The notes: generated by a model not told the origin, from the sequence alone. Positions 42,134-52,674 are shown, counted from the first letter of the stretch. The stretch: DNA of 64,000 nt from Halothece sp964463655 (GCA_964463655.1 CAYXDG010000007.1:1-64000); one strand, 5' to 3'. Made by a program: numbers and translations.

Positions 42134-44746
42134 CTAGTTTTGGAGTTTTTCGGTTGTCATCAATTCGCCCATTGCGACAACAATTTTGCGGGTTCCTGTA
42201 AAGGGATACCGTCCGTGCGCTGTGAGCATATTATCTAACATTAATAGGTCTCCTTCTTGCCAAGGAAAAGTAACTGCCGTTTCCTGATAAAGCTGGCAAA
42301 TGCTTGCCATTGTTTCTGCTGGAATGGGAGAACCGTCTCCGTAGTAAACATTTCGCGGTAGGTCTTCTTCTTGATAAAGGGTTCGTAAAGAATCAAGTTC
42401 TTGACGTTCCAAACAAGAGATATGATGTAATTGAATTTGATTAAAAAAGACCGTTTCTTGTGTTTGCGGATGTTTGGCAACTGCTAAACTTGACTTACGA
42501 GTTGTCAGTATATTACCATCTTTCCACTCCCAATCGATCGCTGCTTGCTGACAGTATTCTTCCACAACCGATCGCTCTTTTGTTTTAAAAAAATCTTGCC
42601 AACTGACATCTAACCCTTCAATAAAGTTACGAACATAACTAAGACCTTTTTTCTGAAATTTTTCTCGTATTTCTGGGTCTAAACGTTGATAAATTTTCCG
42701 ACAATCAACAATTGGAGTTTCTCCTCCTGTTTCCGCAGCTTTAACACAGAAGAAAAACTGTTTCATTGGCCACTGATGCAAATGAGAACTTTCGTTGTGA
42801 AAAAGAATCGCTTTCTCGGCGGGATAAGGGGTGGCAGCATAGATTTTTTCATGTCCTTTTTCTTTGGGCAAATCTCCATAATTCGCGATCGCGTCGGGAC
42901 ATAAGGCTTCCACAAACTGCTCGAATTTCGCGATCGAATTTAAGCCAAAATTGCGAAACAAAATTGCCCCATGCTGCCCAAGTTTGGTGGTAATCACTTG
43001 ACGGTTGTCCATTGCCCATTCTTCCCCATTAAGACCGTCACTCGCTGGTTCAATGACAAGGGGGAGTTGGCTTTCTCCATCGAGGAGATTCATTTTAATT
43101 AAGGCTGTTTCCCTGACTCCAACTTTCCGCCGTTTGGTGCGACGAAGTTTTTCCCGTTTCGATTGCAGACGTTCAGTTTTCTCCTGAATTTGTGCTTGTT
43201 TCACCTCCTCTGTCAAGAGATTAAAGTTGTCTAATTTTTCTTGGGGCTGTGCGATAAGACTAGCGAGTAAGGTTTGAAAATAACGGCTCAAAGTCTCGAT
43301 CGTTTTCTGATCAAATAACTCGGTGCTGTAATTCCATTTTCCCATCAATTCGCCGTTTTTTTCTTCAATAAATAAAGCCAAATCGAACTTTGCGGTCTGA
43401 TTTTCAATTTCGAGGATTTCTAACGTTAAATTTGGCAATTCTAACGTTGGCATCGGGGCATTTTGCAAGACAAATAAAACCTGCACTAAAGGGTTATAGC
43501 TAAGATTTCGGGGTAAACGCAACGCTTCTACAATTTTGCCGAGAGGATAATCTTGATAGTTGCAAGCCTTTCTCGCGGTTTCAGAAACTCGATCGAGCAG
43601 TTCGATAAAACTCATTGTCCCCGAAACTTGTGTCCGCAGGGGTAAAACATTGACAAAAAAGCCGATTAAGGGTTCAATTTCTCTATGGTTGCGACTGGCA
43701 AAATCGCTGCCGACCACTAAATCTTGTTGACCTGACCAGCGATAGAGTAGGGTTTGATAAGCTGCAAAAAGAACGGCAAACAAAGTAGTTTTTTGCGCCT
43801 GTGCCAGTTGATTCAGCGATCGCGTTAAACTAGGTGTTAAGGAAAAAGAATGCACGTCTCCTTGCAAACTTCGCACGGGAGGACGGGGGCGATCGAATGG
43901 CAGGTCTAAGGGTGTGGCGAGTCCCGCCAGTTGTTGCTGCCAATAATTTAACTGTCCCTCAGCCTCAGCGCTTTTTAGCCACTGTCGCTGCCAGTGGGCG
44001 TAGTCTCCATAGCCAATGGGCAATTCTGGTAAAGTGTCTCTTTCTCCTCTGGCGAAGGCGGTGTAAAGGGTGGAGAGTTCGTTGACGAAGATGCCTAAAG
44101 ACCAGCCATCAGCAACGATATGGTGAAACGTTACTAACAAAACATAAGTAGCATCTGATAATTGTAGTAAGTTCAAACGCATCAACGGTGCGTCCGATAA
44201 ATTAAAGGGAGTGCTGGCTTCTTTGCAGGCGAAATGTTGAATTTCTTCTTTTTGTTTCTCTGGGGACAGTCCTTGCAGGTCGATTTGTTTGAGCGGAATG
44301 GGGACTTGAGGGAGAATTTCTGGCGTTGGGGTTTCGTTGAGTAAGGGAAATTTCGTCCGTAAAACTTCATGGCGATCGGTGATTTTTGCCACTGATTTTT
44401 TTAATACCTCCACTTGCAAGTTTCCCGTTAAGGTCACTGCCCCAGACATATTGTAAGCAGCAGTTCCTTCTTCAAAGCGATCGATAAACCACAATTGCTG
44501 CTGCTGAAAGGACAGGGGAAGCGGTTCGCTGCGGGGAAGTTTTTTGAGGGTTCTCTCAGTTGCCCCACTGCCATTAGCTTGGCGTAGAAACTTGATGAGT
44601 TCACTTTTGCAAGCTGCTACACGATCGCGCAATTCTGGGGTTAAAGCCCCGACGGGTGCGTTGTATCGTAAGCGATCGCCTTCCACCCAAATTTTGATAT
44701 CCTCTTGACGTAATTGTGTTAGTAATTCTAAGATTTCCTGCATCAT
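42134..44746 (-). CDS. Docking - condensation domain - SyrP-like Fe/2OG beta-hydroxylase fusion
   Basis: An 870-residue protein. Residues 1-60 look like a TubC-type docking domain (LELLTQLRQEDIKIWVEGDR). A regular condensation domain follows (LPLSFQQQQLWFIDRFEEG; HHIVADGWS about residue 207). After a charged linker (about 505-550), residues 555-865 form a TauD/SyrP-type Fe(II)/2-oxoglutarate oxygenase: metal ligands HNESSH (about 649) and TAHGRYPF (about 843), with the 2-oxoglutarate Arg in TGTRKIVV. SyrP relatives hydroxylate carrier-bound Asp at the beta carbon. There is no A or T domain, so it must work with the next protein. It sits 24 bases upstream of the interface-A(Asp)-T-E gene. Confidence 0.92.
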   Translation of the reverse strand: MMQEILELLTQLRQEDIKIWVEGDRLRYNAPVGALTPELRDRVAACKSELIKFLRQANGSGATERTLKKLPRSEPLPLSFQQQQLWFIDRFEEGTAAYNMSGAVTLTGNLQVEVLKKSVAKITDRHEVLRTKFPLLNETPTPEILPQVPIPLKQIDLQGLSPEKQKEEIQHFACKEASTPFNLSDAPLMRLNLLQLSDATYVLLVTFHHIVADGWSLGIFVNELSTLYTAFARGERDTLPELPIGYGDYAHWQRQWLKSAEAEGQLNYWQQQLAGLATPLDLPFDRPRPPVRSLQGDVHSFSLTPSLTRSLNQLAQAQKTTLFAVLFAAYQTLLYRWSGQQDLVVGSDFASRNHREIEPLIGFFVNVLPLRTQVSGTMSFIELLDRVSETARKACNYQDYPLGKIVEALRLPRNLSYNPLVQVLFVLQNAPMPTLELPNLTLEILEIENQTAKFDLALFIEEKNGELMGKWNYSTELFDQKTIETLSRYFQTLLASLIAQPQEKLDNFNLLTEEVKQAQIQEKTERLQSKREKLRRTKRRKVGVRETALIKMNLLDGESQLPLVIEPASDGLNGEEWAMDNRQVITTKLGQHGAILFRNFGLNSIAKFEQFVEALCPDAIANYGDLPKEKGHEKIYAATPYPAEKAILFHNESSHLHQWPMKQFFFCVKAAETGGETPIVDCRKIYQRLDPEIREKFQKKGLSYVRNFIEGLDVSWQDFFKTKERSVVEEYCQQAAIDWEWKDGNILTTRKSSLAVAKHPQTQETVFFNQIQLHHISCLERQELDSLRTLYQEEDLPRNVYYGDGSPIPAETMASICQLYQETAVTFPWQEGDLLMLDNMLTAHGRYPFTGTRKIVVAMGELMTTEKLQN

Positions 44747-44776
44747 TCGTTTTGATCCTCTACATGGCGTTTTCTG

Positions 44777-47700
44777 TTAGATTTCTCCCTCCTCGCGTTC
44801 GACGACAACTCCTCCATTGCTGTTAGCCACCCAATGGGCGGTTTCTACCAGTTGGCTTTGACTGGCAATAGTTGGCGCTTGTAAAACGCTGCCAGCTTGC
44901 AAATTTACGCCAAAGGCTTCTCGCACTCGCGACACCAGTTGAACCGCGTGTAGGGAATGTCCTCCTAACTCGAAGAAATTATCTTCCACCCCGATGCGAT
45001 CGCACCCAAGCAACTGCTGCCAGATTTCAGCAATTTTTGCTTCCCTTTCATTTCTCGGTGCGATATAGTTTTGCTGAGCGTTTGTGGTGCTGAAGTCAGC
45101 CGTACTCCACCCTGAGACGACGGAGCCTGCGGATGACCGTTGGTCAGGAATAGGAAGAGAACGGCGATCGATCTTGCCATTGGGTAACAAAGGCATTGCC
45201 TCTAAGAGGACATAAGCGCTGGGAATCATGTACTCTGGCAAGTGCTGCTTTAAAAATCCCCGCAAATCGGCAATGTCTAAGCTGACTCCTTGTTTGGGAA
45301 CGCAATAGGCTACTAAATCCTGAGTATTTTTGTCTTCGCGATCGATAGTCACTGTCTCTTTAACGGCGGGATGTTGAGATAAAACGGCTTCAATTTCTCC
45401 TAATTCAATCCGCAAACCGCGCACTTTTACTTGTCGATCGAGCCGTCCCAGAAATTCTAAATTACCATCGGGCAAATAGCGCACTAAATCCCCTGTTTTG
45501 TAGAGGCGATCGCCTTTGGCGCTGCGCGGAGCGCAATCGCGCACCGTTTCTTTTTCCGATGAAAAGGGGTTGGGAATAAACTTCTCTTGGGTTAACTCTG
45601 GTTTCTGCCAGTAACCTCGTCCCACTGCTACACCGCCAATATGCAATTCTCCTGCCACACCCACTGGCACAGGTTGCAAATAGGGGTCTAAAACATGAAG
45701 TTGGACATTGGCGATCGGGCGACCAATCGGCACTTTGCCACTGCGGTTCTCGCGACGACATTGCCAAAAACTGACATCGATCGCAGCTTCTGTGGGCCCG
45801 TATAAGTTGTGTAGTTCACTGTCTAAGCAGTTGAAGAAACGGTTTTGTAACTCTACGCTCAAGGCTTCCCCGCTACAAATCGTCCGTTGCAAACTGTGAC
45901 AGGCTTTTGCTTTCGGGTCTTCTAGAAACGCTGACAGCATAGAAGGGACAAAATGAATGGTTGTAATGCCTTCTTGGACAATGGTTTCGGCGAGATAAGT
46001 TGTATCTTTATGTCCTTCAGGTTTTGCTATGACTAACCGCGCTCCCACGCTCAACGGCCAGAAAAACTCCCAGACGGAAACGTCGAAACTGTAGGGAGTC
46101 TTTTGTAAGACGCGATCGTCAGCAGTTAAAGGATAAGCGCTTTGCATCCATTGCAGTCGGTTACAAATGCCTCGATGTTCGTTGGCGGCCCCTTTCGGTT
46201 TCCCTGTCGAACCAGAAGTATAAATGACATAAGCGAGGTTTTCTAGGTTGGCGCTGGGCGAAGGGCAATCGCGCTGTTCTGGACAATCGTTCTTAATGGC
46301 TGCCCAGTCTTGATCTAAACACAGGGTCTGGGTGTTGGCAGGGAGATTTTTGAGGAGGTGACTTTGAGTTAAAATCACGGGTGCGGCAGCATCGCCAATG
46401 ATGTAGGCTAGACGCTCTTGGGGAAAGCTGGGATCGAGGGGAACGTAAGCACCCCCAGCTTTGAGAATGCCCAAGAGGGCGACAACCATTTCTAGGGAAC
46501 GTTCGAGGCAGACCCCGACTAACACTTCTGGTTTGACTCCGAAACTTGGCAGATACCGCGCCAGACAGTCGGCTCGATCGTTTAACTGGCGATAGGTTAG
46601 GTTTTCTCCCGCAAAGGAAACGGCGATCGCGTCGGGAGTGCGCTCCACTTGTTCTTCAAATAGTTCGTGCAAGCACAACGCTTGCTCGTTGACTTGTGTG
46701 TGATTCCAAGAAGCGATCTGCTCTCGTTCGGCTGGGGTTAACAGAGGTAACGTTCTCACTGACTGACTGGGACAAGCCACGACTCCTTGCAGCAAGGTTT
46801 GAAAATGTCCCAACCACCGCGCGATCGTTTCGCGATCGAAGAGGTGGCAGTTGTAGTCGGCATCAATCACTAATTCGTCGTTCGCTTCAGTTAAATTGAG
46901 ATGAAAGTCAAAGTGTGCATATTTTAAGGGGCGATCGGCTAACTCGACTTTCAGGGCAGGCAGTTCTGGCAAGAGAATCGATCGCTCTAAATTAAAGGTT
47001 GCTGACACTAAAGGAGAGCGACTGGGATCGCGCTTGATGTCTAGGTCTGCAATTAAACGAGCAAAGGGATAGTCCTGATGGTCATAAGCAGAGAGTAATG
47101 TTTTTTGAATCGCAGCTAAATAGTCTGGGAAACTGGGCGCTCCTTGCAACTTGCTACTGATGGGTAACAAGTGAGCGCAATATCCCACTAGGTTGGTGCT
47201 TCCTGTCAGGGTTCGACCTGCTGCGGGGATGCCGATGAGAATGTCTTCCTGTCCAGTGAGACGGTGCAGTAAAATCAGATTAACGGACAACAGCACCATA
47301 AACGGGGTACAACCTTGATTCTGAGCGAGGGTCTTGATTTGCGCGGTCAAATGGCTGTCAAGTTTGCAGGTTTGGCGATCGCCACTATAGGTTTTAAGGG
47401 GAGGACGGGGACGATCGCTGGGCAAGTCAAGAACGGGGAGAGAGCCAGACAACTGCTGCAACCAATAGGCGCGATCGCGCTGCATTTTTTCCTTAGACAA
47501 TTGTTGCTGAAGCCAGCTTGTATAGTCGCTCCACTGCAATGGCGGTTTTAAGGTGCGATCGATCCCCTGACAAAGCCCCCGATACAGTTCTCCCAGTTCA
47601 GTCACAATCACTCCCAGAGACCAGCCATCAACCAAAATGTGATGAGCGCTCAACAGCAGTAAGTGAACAGTTTCCTCTACCTTCAACAACCGCACTCGCA

Positions 47701-50700
47701 AGGGCAGTTCTAATGCTAAGTTAAAGGGTTCTTGGTTGTCGCGCTCAAACCACTGAGCAATCTGCAACTCTCGTTGTGCGAGGCTGAGATGGGAAACATC
47801 GGTTTCTTCAATTGCAGTGAGAGCAATTCTTGTAATTTTCTGTTGCTTCCCTTCTGGATCAATTCTTGCTCGCAGTGCTTCATGGCGGTTGATGACAGTA
47901 TGCAGGGCGCGATCGAGTGCTTTGCGGTTTAATTCTCCCTGTAACTTCAATGCTGTGGAGATGATATAAGCCAAAGACCCCTCATTTCCTGCCATTTGCG
48001 TCAAGAGCCACAGTTGCTGTTGTGCGTCGGTTAGCGGGAGCGTGAGGGGGGCATGATAGGAAGCGGGTGTCGTTCCTTGAAAAAAACCTCCCGATCGCAG
48101 TTCCTGCACACTCTCCTCCACCGCAGCAACAATCGCCTCTAAATCGCGATCGTCGTGGGCAGTCGATAAGAAACAAGTCCGCCCTTCCCAGATATAAATC
48201 CCTTTCTCAATCAGGTGAGAATAGAATAAGTCCATCTCTAAGGGTTGGAAGAGATAGCTGCTGTTGTTGCCGTATCGGAAGCGAAAAATCGATCCACAAC
48301 GCAGGATTTGGACGGGGATTTTGCAGCGATCGAAACAGCTTTGTAAAGCCTCTGTTAATTTCTCTGTCCGTTGATTTAAGTTGGCTTGCAACGCTCCGCC
48401 CTGAGACTCCAGATGTTGCAAAACCGCACGGGCGCTCGCCATTGCTAGGGGATGTTTGGAGAAAGTTCCTGCAAAAAAGGTTGTCTCCACTTCGGGAAAA
48501 GAATCATCGCCATAGTGCCAAGCGCCTCCGTCAATCGCATCAAGATACTTACTTTTGCCAGCAACCACCCCGATCGGCAGCCCACCTCCTAACGCTTTAC
48601 CATAGGTTGCCAAATCCGCTTCCACCCCAAACCAGCCTTGCGCCCCTTGGGGATGCAGTCGAAAACCAGTAATCACTTCGTCAAAAATGAGGGCGATGTC
48701 TGCTTGTTGAGTCACGTCCCGCAATTGCTTGAGGAAGGCTTGCGGTTGGACATCTGGTTGACGGCTGGGAATCGGTTCAACCAAGACGGCAGCTAGTTCC
48801 CCGGCCTGAGAGCGAATGATTTCGATCGATGAAGGATCATCATAATTCAATAACAGCACATCAGCAACCATATTGGGCAAGATTCCAGGGGCCATTGGTG
48901 CGGTTTTTCCCTCTTCCCCTGGTTGTCTGATCGCTAAAGTGCCGTCAAAATGACCGTGATACGCTCCCTTAAAAATAACGATTTTATTCCGTCCGCTAAC
49001 TGCCCTCGCGAGGCGCAGAGCCGTCATCACCGCTTCTGTGCCAGAATTGGAAAAACAGACGCGCTCCATTCCCGTCAGTAGCGCGATCGCCCTGGCGACT
49101 TCAGCAGCTAGGGCTGACTGGGGGCCGGTTTGCGCTCCTGTTTCTAATTGTTCGTTAATCGCATCAACAATAAAAGGCACTCGATGTCCCAATAAGTGAA
49201 CGCCAAATCCCATTGAAATATCTACATATTCGTTCCCGTCAATGTCCCAAAAACGGCTTCCAGCAAAGCGTTCTCCGACAATGGGATAAAGCAGTTCTTT
49301 GGTTTCTCGGCGAAAGCCCACTGAGGCACGGCGATCGGCGAGGAAGGCGCGACTGTCTTTGACCCGTTGTTTCGACTGGCGGGTGCGTTGGGTATAGCGA
49401 TCGATAAAGGCTTCTAAATAGTTTTGTTGTTGAGGAGACAGTTGTTTGCTTTCGGGAGGGGCAATTTTGGGCTTTTCGATCGCCTTGGGTGGAGCAGTCG
49501 CTTTGCCATTACTCTCCGCAGGTCTTTCTGGAAGAGGGGACTGGCTTGGCTTTCCTCCGAGCAGTTGCAGTTGTTGAGAAAACAGATCAAGCTGCTGCTG
49601 CATCATTTGCACTTGCTGGGCGATGATTTGTTCGGTTGCTGTGGTTGCTGAGACAGGGAGCGCTGCTGGACTGGGCGCGATGGCGCTCCGCGCGGCCTCC
49701 GTCGAGGGCGTTTCCTTGTTCTCTTTCCAGTCGGGAGGAAGTTGCTGGTCAATGTAGTGGGATAAGGCTTCGATCGTCTTCAGGTCTTCAAAGAGTTGGC
49801 GTAGGGAAATCTGGACTCCGTAGCGCTGTTCGAGCTTTTGCCCCAGATCAATGAAGATGATTGAATCAGCGCCGATTTCTAACAGTGAGGTTTTCGGGTC
49901 AAGGCGATCGCTAGGGATTTCTAACGCTTGGCCGAGAATAGATTGTAAGGTTGCCAGAATTTCCTGAGTGCGATCGCCAGCGACAGATACAGCATTGCTT
50001 TTCAAGGGGTCACTCAAGGAGATTGTTGGTTGTTCGGTTTCTTCTTCCTCCCACCAATAGCGCTGGCGTTGGAAGGGATAAGCGGGGAGAGAACAGAGGC
50101 GCTTGCCTCCTGTCCCCTTCTCAAAATTAGCCCAGTTGATGCTTGCCCCTTTCACATAGAGCGCCGAGAGACTATCAAGTAAGGTTTGCCAGTCACTTTT
50201 CCCTCGCACCAGAGAGGTTAGCCAAGAAAGGGTTGCGCTGTCTGGAGAGGATTCTTTGCCCAGTCGCGATAGGGTGGGGTGCGGTCCGATCTCAAGGAAA
50301 ATTTCGCAGCCTGCTTCTAACAAGCGATGAATTCCTTGGGCAAAACGCACGGGTTGACGGCTGTGTTCCCGCCAATAAGTAGCATTTGGGGCTTGTTGGG
50401 GGTTAAAGAAATCTCCAGTCAGGTTCGAGATCAGGGGTTTTTGCGGGGGATGATAAGAGAAGCGATTGGCTATCTCTTCTAGGCGATCGAGGATTGGCTC
50501 TAGCAGAGGAGAATGAAAGGCATGAGAGACAGCTAGAGGACGAGTTTCAATCCCTTTTGCGTTCAAGATTTTTTCTAAGTCGGTGAGGGTTGCTTTCAGC
50601 CCTGAAATTGTGGTTTTTTGCGGTGCGTTGACAGCAGCGATTGCGACACGGTCTTCATAAGGGCGGATAATCTCAGCCACTTCTTCTTCCCCAGCAAAAA

Positions 50701-52672
50701 CTGCACTCATCCCGCCATCGAGGGGTAAATGCTGCATCAAGCGACTGCGTTCCACAACGAGGGTTAAAGCGGTTTCAAGGCTAATTGCCCCAGCGACACA
50801 AGCAGCGACATATTCTCCTAAACTGTGTCCACAGACGAATTGAGGTTCAATCCCCCAAAATTGCCACAAGCTGCTCAGGGCATATTCTAGGGCAAATAGG
50901 GCGGGTTGGGTGTAAAGGGTCTGATCGAGGGCTTGATCCTTGCCATAAAGGATTTCTAGTAAGGGACGATCGAGTTGGGGGTCAAGAATTTTGGCACAGC
51001 GATCGAGCGTTGCTTGAAAGGGGGTTTCTAAGCGATACAGTTCTTCTGCCATCTGTAGATACTGAGTACCCTGTCCGCTAAACAGAAAGGCGATTTTCGG
51101 GGGTTTATTGCTAGCAGTACCCGTTTTTACTCTGATGCTTTTCCCTTGGACAAATTCTGCCAGTTCTCGCTGCAATTGCTCTTTGGACTCCACCGTAGCT
51201 GCTAGGCGATGCTTGAAATGAGTGCGACCAAGATTGACCGAATAACAAATATCTGGCAATTGGGCTTTTTTTCCTGAATCCAGCCATTGGGTGTAGCGTT
51301 GGGCGGACTCAGCGAGGGCGGTTGCTGATTTGGCGCTGAGGGTGAAAAGACTGAGAGGGCGATCGCTGTGAGGTTCTGCGACTGACGAGGGCGGTGCTTC
51401 TGAAATGATCACGTGAGCGTTGGTTCCGCCGTAACCGAAGGCACTCACCCCAGCATAACGAGGCTGTTCTCCCCTTAGCCAAGGCTGACCCTCTGTGGGA
51501 ATGGCAAAGGGGGTTTCTTTCAGAGAAATATAGGGGTTTAATTCTTTTAAGTGCAGGTGGGGGGGAATGTGGTCATTTTCCAAGGATAAGACGACTTTTA
51601 TTAAACTGGCGAGGCCGGCTGCTGCTTCGAGATGACCGATATTGGTCTTCACTGAACCAAACCAACATTTTTGCTCAGGGGTTCGTCCCTTGCTTAGAAC
51701 TGTTTTTAGGGCGCGAACTTCGATCGGGTCTCCCAATGGCGTTCCTGTGCCGTGAGTTTCTAGGTAACTAATTGCTGCGGGAGCGCAGCCCGATCGCGCC
51801 AGAGCTTCTTCAATCACTGCTTGCTGGGCTAAACCATTGGGTGCGGTCAAGCCGTTGGTCAGCCCGTCCTGATTCACGGCTGTTCCCTTAATCACTGCCC
51901 GTACTATGTCCCCATCGCTGAGAGCATCTGACAGGCGTTTGAGAACAACGATTCCCCCGCCTTCTGCGCGCACGTAACCACTAGCTTGAGCGTCAAACGT
52001 TCGACAGCGCCCATCTTTTGCCATCATCCGCGCCTGAGAGAAGTTGATCATCAGTTCGGGAGAGAGGATGGCGTTGACTCCTCCCACCAAGGACAGGTCA
52101 GACTCGCCACTTGACAAGCTCTGACAGGCAAGATGTAGGGCTACCAGTGAGGAAGAACAAGCGGTATCGATGGTGGTACTGACCCCGCGCAGGTTGAATA
52201 AATAAGAGATGCGATTGGCGACAATGCTAAAGGAGGTTCCCACTCCTTGATAGGGGCCAATTGTCTCAAGATTTCTATAGATTTTGTGATGGTAGTCGCA
52301 GGTGGCAGCCCCCATGAAAACGCTGGTTCGGCTGCCCGCTAAACTTGTGGGCGCGATCGCAGCATCTGCTAAGGCTTCCCAAGTGAGTTCCAAGGCCAGA
52401 CGCTGCTGTGGATCGATTGCTTTCGCTTCCCGAGGGGAAATACCGAAAAAATCGGCATCAAAGCGATCGATATTTTCAATCAATCCCGCCCAACGGCTGC
52501 TCATTTTGCCAGGTTTTCCTGGCTCGGCATCATAAAAGGCCTCGATCGGCCAGCGATCGGAGGGAATTTCTGAAATGGCATCAATTCCTTCTGATAGCAG
52601 GGTCCAAAAGGCTTCTAAATTGTTTGCGCCTGGCAAACGGCAACTCATCCCGATAATGGCGATCGCTTCCAT
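44777..52672 (-). CDS. Hybrid PKS-NRPS: KS-AT-ACP-aminotransferase-C-A(Ser)-T
   Basis: About 2631 residues from ATG 52672, chosen because MEAIAIIGMSCRLPG is the usual KS start and it lies 2 bases after the previous stop; a further 15 codons upstream overlap that gene. KS (DTACSSS about residue 169), AT (GHSLGEY about 616, HAFH malonyl-type), ACP (IGADSIIF about 934), PLP aminotransferase of the glutamate-semialdehyde type (Lys in ATYGKALGGGLPIG about 1359), C (HHILVDGWS about 1677), A (YTSGSTGKPKG about 2149; code DVWHISLID, Ser) and T (ELGGHSLHAVQL about 2570). No KR, DH or ER is present, so the beta-keto group goes straight to amine: a beta-amino fatty acid, as in iturin- and puwainaphycin-type pathways. 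Two linkers hold small repeat insertions. Confidence 0.94.
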   Translation of the reverse strand: MEAIAIIGMSCRLPGANNLEAFWTLLSEGIDAISEIPSDRWPIEAFYDAEPGKPGKMSSRWAGLIENIDRFDADFFGISPREAKAIDPQQRLALELTWEALADAAIAPTSLAGSRTSVFMGAATCDYHHKIYRNLETIGPYQGVGTSFSIVANRISYLFNLRGVSTTIDTACSSSLVALHLACQSLSSGESDLSLVGGVNAILSPELMINFSQARMMAKDGRCRTFDAQASGYVRAEGGGIVVLKRLSDALSDGDIVRAVIKGTAVNQDGLTNGLTAPNGLAQQAVIEEALARSGCAPAAISYLETHGTGTPLGDPIEVRALKTVLSKGRTPEQKCWFGSVKTNIGHLEAAAGLASLIKVVLSLENDHIPPHLHLKELNPYISLKETPFAIPTEGQPWLRGEQPRYAGVSAFGYGGTNAHVIISEAPPSSVAEPHSDRPLSLFTLSAKSATALAESAQRYTQWLDSGKKAQLPDICYSVNLGRTHFKHRLAATVESKEQLQRELAEFVQGKSIRVKTGTASNKPPKIAFLFSGQGTQYLQMAEELYRLETPFQATLDRCAKILDPQLDRPLLEILYGKDQALDQTLYTQPALFALEYALSSLWQFWGIEPQFVCGHSLGEYVAACVAGAISLETALTLVVERSRLMQHLPLDGGMSAVFAGEEEVAEIIRPYEDRVAIAAVNAPQKTTISGLKATLTDLEKILNAKGIETRPLAVSHAFHSPLLEPILDRLEEIANRFSYHPPQKPLISNLTGDFFNPQQAPNATYWREHSRQPVRFAQGIHRLLEAGCEIFLEIGPHPTLSRLGKESSPDSATLSWLTSLVRGKSDWQTLLDSLSALYVKGASINWANFEKGTGGKRLCSLPAYPFQRQRYWWEEEETEQPTISLSDPLKSNAVSVAGDRTQEILATLQSILGQALEIPSDRLDPKTSLLEIGADSIIFIDLGQKLEQRYGVQISLRQLFEDLKTIEALSHYIDQQLPPDWKENKETPSTEAARSAIAPSPAALPVSATTATEQIIAQQVQMMQQQLDLFSQQLQLLGGKPSQSPLPERPAESNGKATAPPKAIEKPKIAPPESKQLSPQQQNYLEAFIDRYTQRTRQSKQRVKDSRAFLADRRASVGFRRETKELLYPIVGERFAGSRFWDIDGNEYVDISMGFGVHLLGHRVPFIVDAINEQLETGAQTGPQSALAAEVARAIALLTGMERVCFSNSGTEAVMTALRLARAVSGRNKIVIFKGAYHGHFDGTLAIRQPGEEGKTAPMAPGILPNMVADVLLLNYDDPSSIEIIRSQAGELAAVLVEPIPSRQPDVQPQAFLKQLRDVTQQADIALIFDEVITGFRLHPQGAQGWFGVEADLATYGKALGGGLPIGVVAGKSKYLDAIDGGAWHYGDDSFPEVETTFFAGTFSKHPLAMASARAVLQHLESQGGALQANLNQRTEKLTEALQSCFDRCKIPVQILRCGSIFRFRYGNNSSYLFQPLEMDLFYSHLIEKGIYIWEGRTCFLSTAHDDRDLEAIVAAVEESVQELRSGGFFQGTTPASYHAPLTLPLTDAQQQLWLLTQMAGNEGSLAYIISTALKLQGELNRKALDRALHTVINRHEALRARIDPEGKQQKITRIALTAIEETDVSHLSLAQRELQIAQWFERDNQEPFNLALELPLRVRLLKVEETVHLLLLSAHHILVDGWSLGVIVTELGELYRGLCQGIDRTLKPPLQWSDYTSWLQQQLSKEKMQRDRAYWLQQLSGSLPVLDLPSDRPRPPLKTYSGDRQTCKLDSHLTAQIKTLAQNQGCTPFMVLLSVNLILLHRLTGQEDILIGIPAAGRTLTGSTNLVGYCAHLLPISSKLQGAPSFPDYLAAIQKTLLSAYDHQDYPFARLIADLDIKRDPSRSPLVSATFNLERSILLPELPALKVELADRPLKYAHFDFHLNLTEANDELVIDADYNCHLFDRETIARWLGHFQTLLQGVVACPSQSVRTLPLLTPAEREQIASWNHTQVNEQALCLHELFEEQVERTPDAIAVSFAGENLTYRQLNDRADCLARYLPSFGVKPEVLVGVCLERSLEMVVALLGILKAGGAYVPLDPSFPQERLAYIIGDAAAPVILTQSHLLKNLPANTQTLCLDQDWAAIKNDCPEQRDCPSPSANLENLAYVIYTSGSTGKPKGAANEHRGICNRLQWMQSAYPLTADDRVLQKTPYSFDVSVWEFFWPLSVGARLVIAKPEGHKDTTYLAETIVQEGITTIHFVPSMLSAFLEDPKAKACHSLQRTICSGEALSVELQNRFFNCLDSELHNLYGPTEAAIDVSFWQCRRENRSGKVPIGRPIANVQLHVLDPYLQPVPVGVAGELHIGGVAVGRGYWQKPELTQEKFIPNPFSSEKETVRDCAPRSAKGDRLYKTGDLVRYLPDGNLEFLGRLDRQVKVRGLRIELGEIEAVLSQHPAVKETVTIDREDKNTQDLVAYCVPKQGVSLDIADLRGFLKQHLPEYMIPSAYVLLEAMPLLPNGKIDRRSLPIPDQRSSAGSVVSGWSTADFSTTNAQQNYIAPRNEREAKIAEIWQQLLGCDRIGVEDNFFELGGHSLHAVQLVSRVREAFGVNLQAGSVLQAPTIASQSQLVETAHWVANSNGGVVVEREEGEI
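45514..45544. repeat. HIP-like GC-rich repeat in adenylation linker
   Basis: GGCGCTGCGCGGAGCGCAAT-type sequence in frame, encoding VRDCAPRSAKGD before RLYKTGD of the Ser A domain. In inverted orientation it resembles 49673-49697. Confidence 0.5.
49673..49697. repeat. HIP-like GC-rich repeat in ACP-AMT linker
   Basis: GCGCGATGGCGCTCCGCGCG-type sequence encoding EAARSAIAPS in the Ala/Pro/Gln-rich linker between the ACP and the aminotransferase. The reverse complement of the copy at 45514-45544 matches at most positions. Confidence 0.5.
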
Positions 52673-52674
52673 AA

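Noticed and set aside
44777..52672. Microcystin-like (Adda) pathway
   Set aside because: No KR, DH or C-methyltransferase domains and no aromatic starter; the FAAL-ACP-KS-AT-ACP-aminotransferase order points to a simple beta-amino fatty acid.
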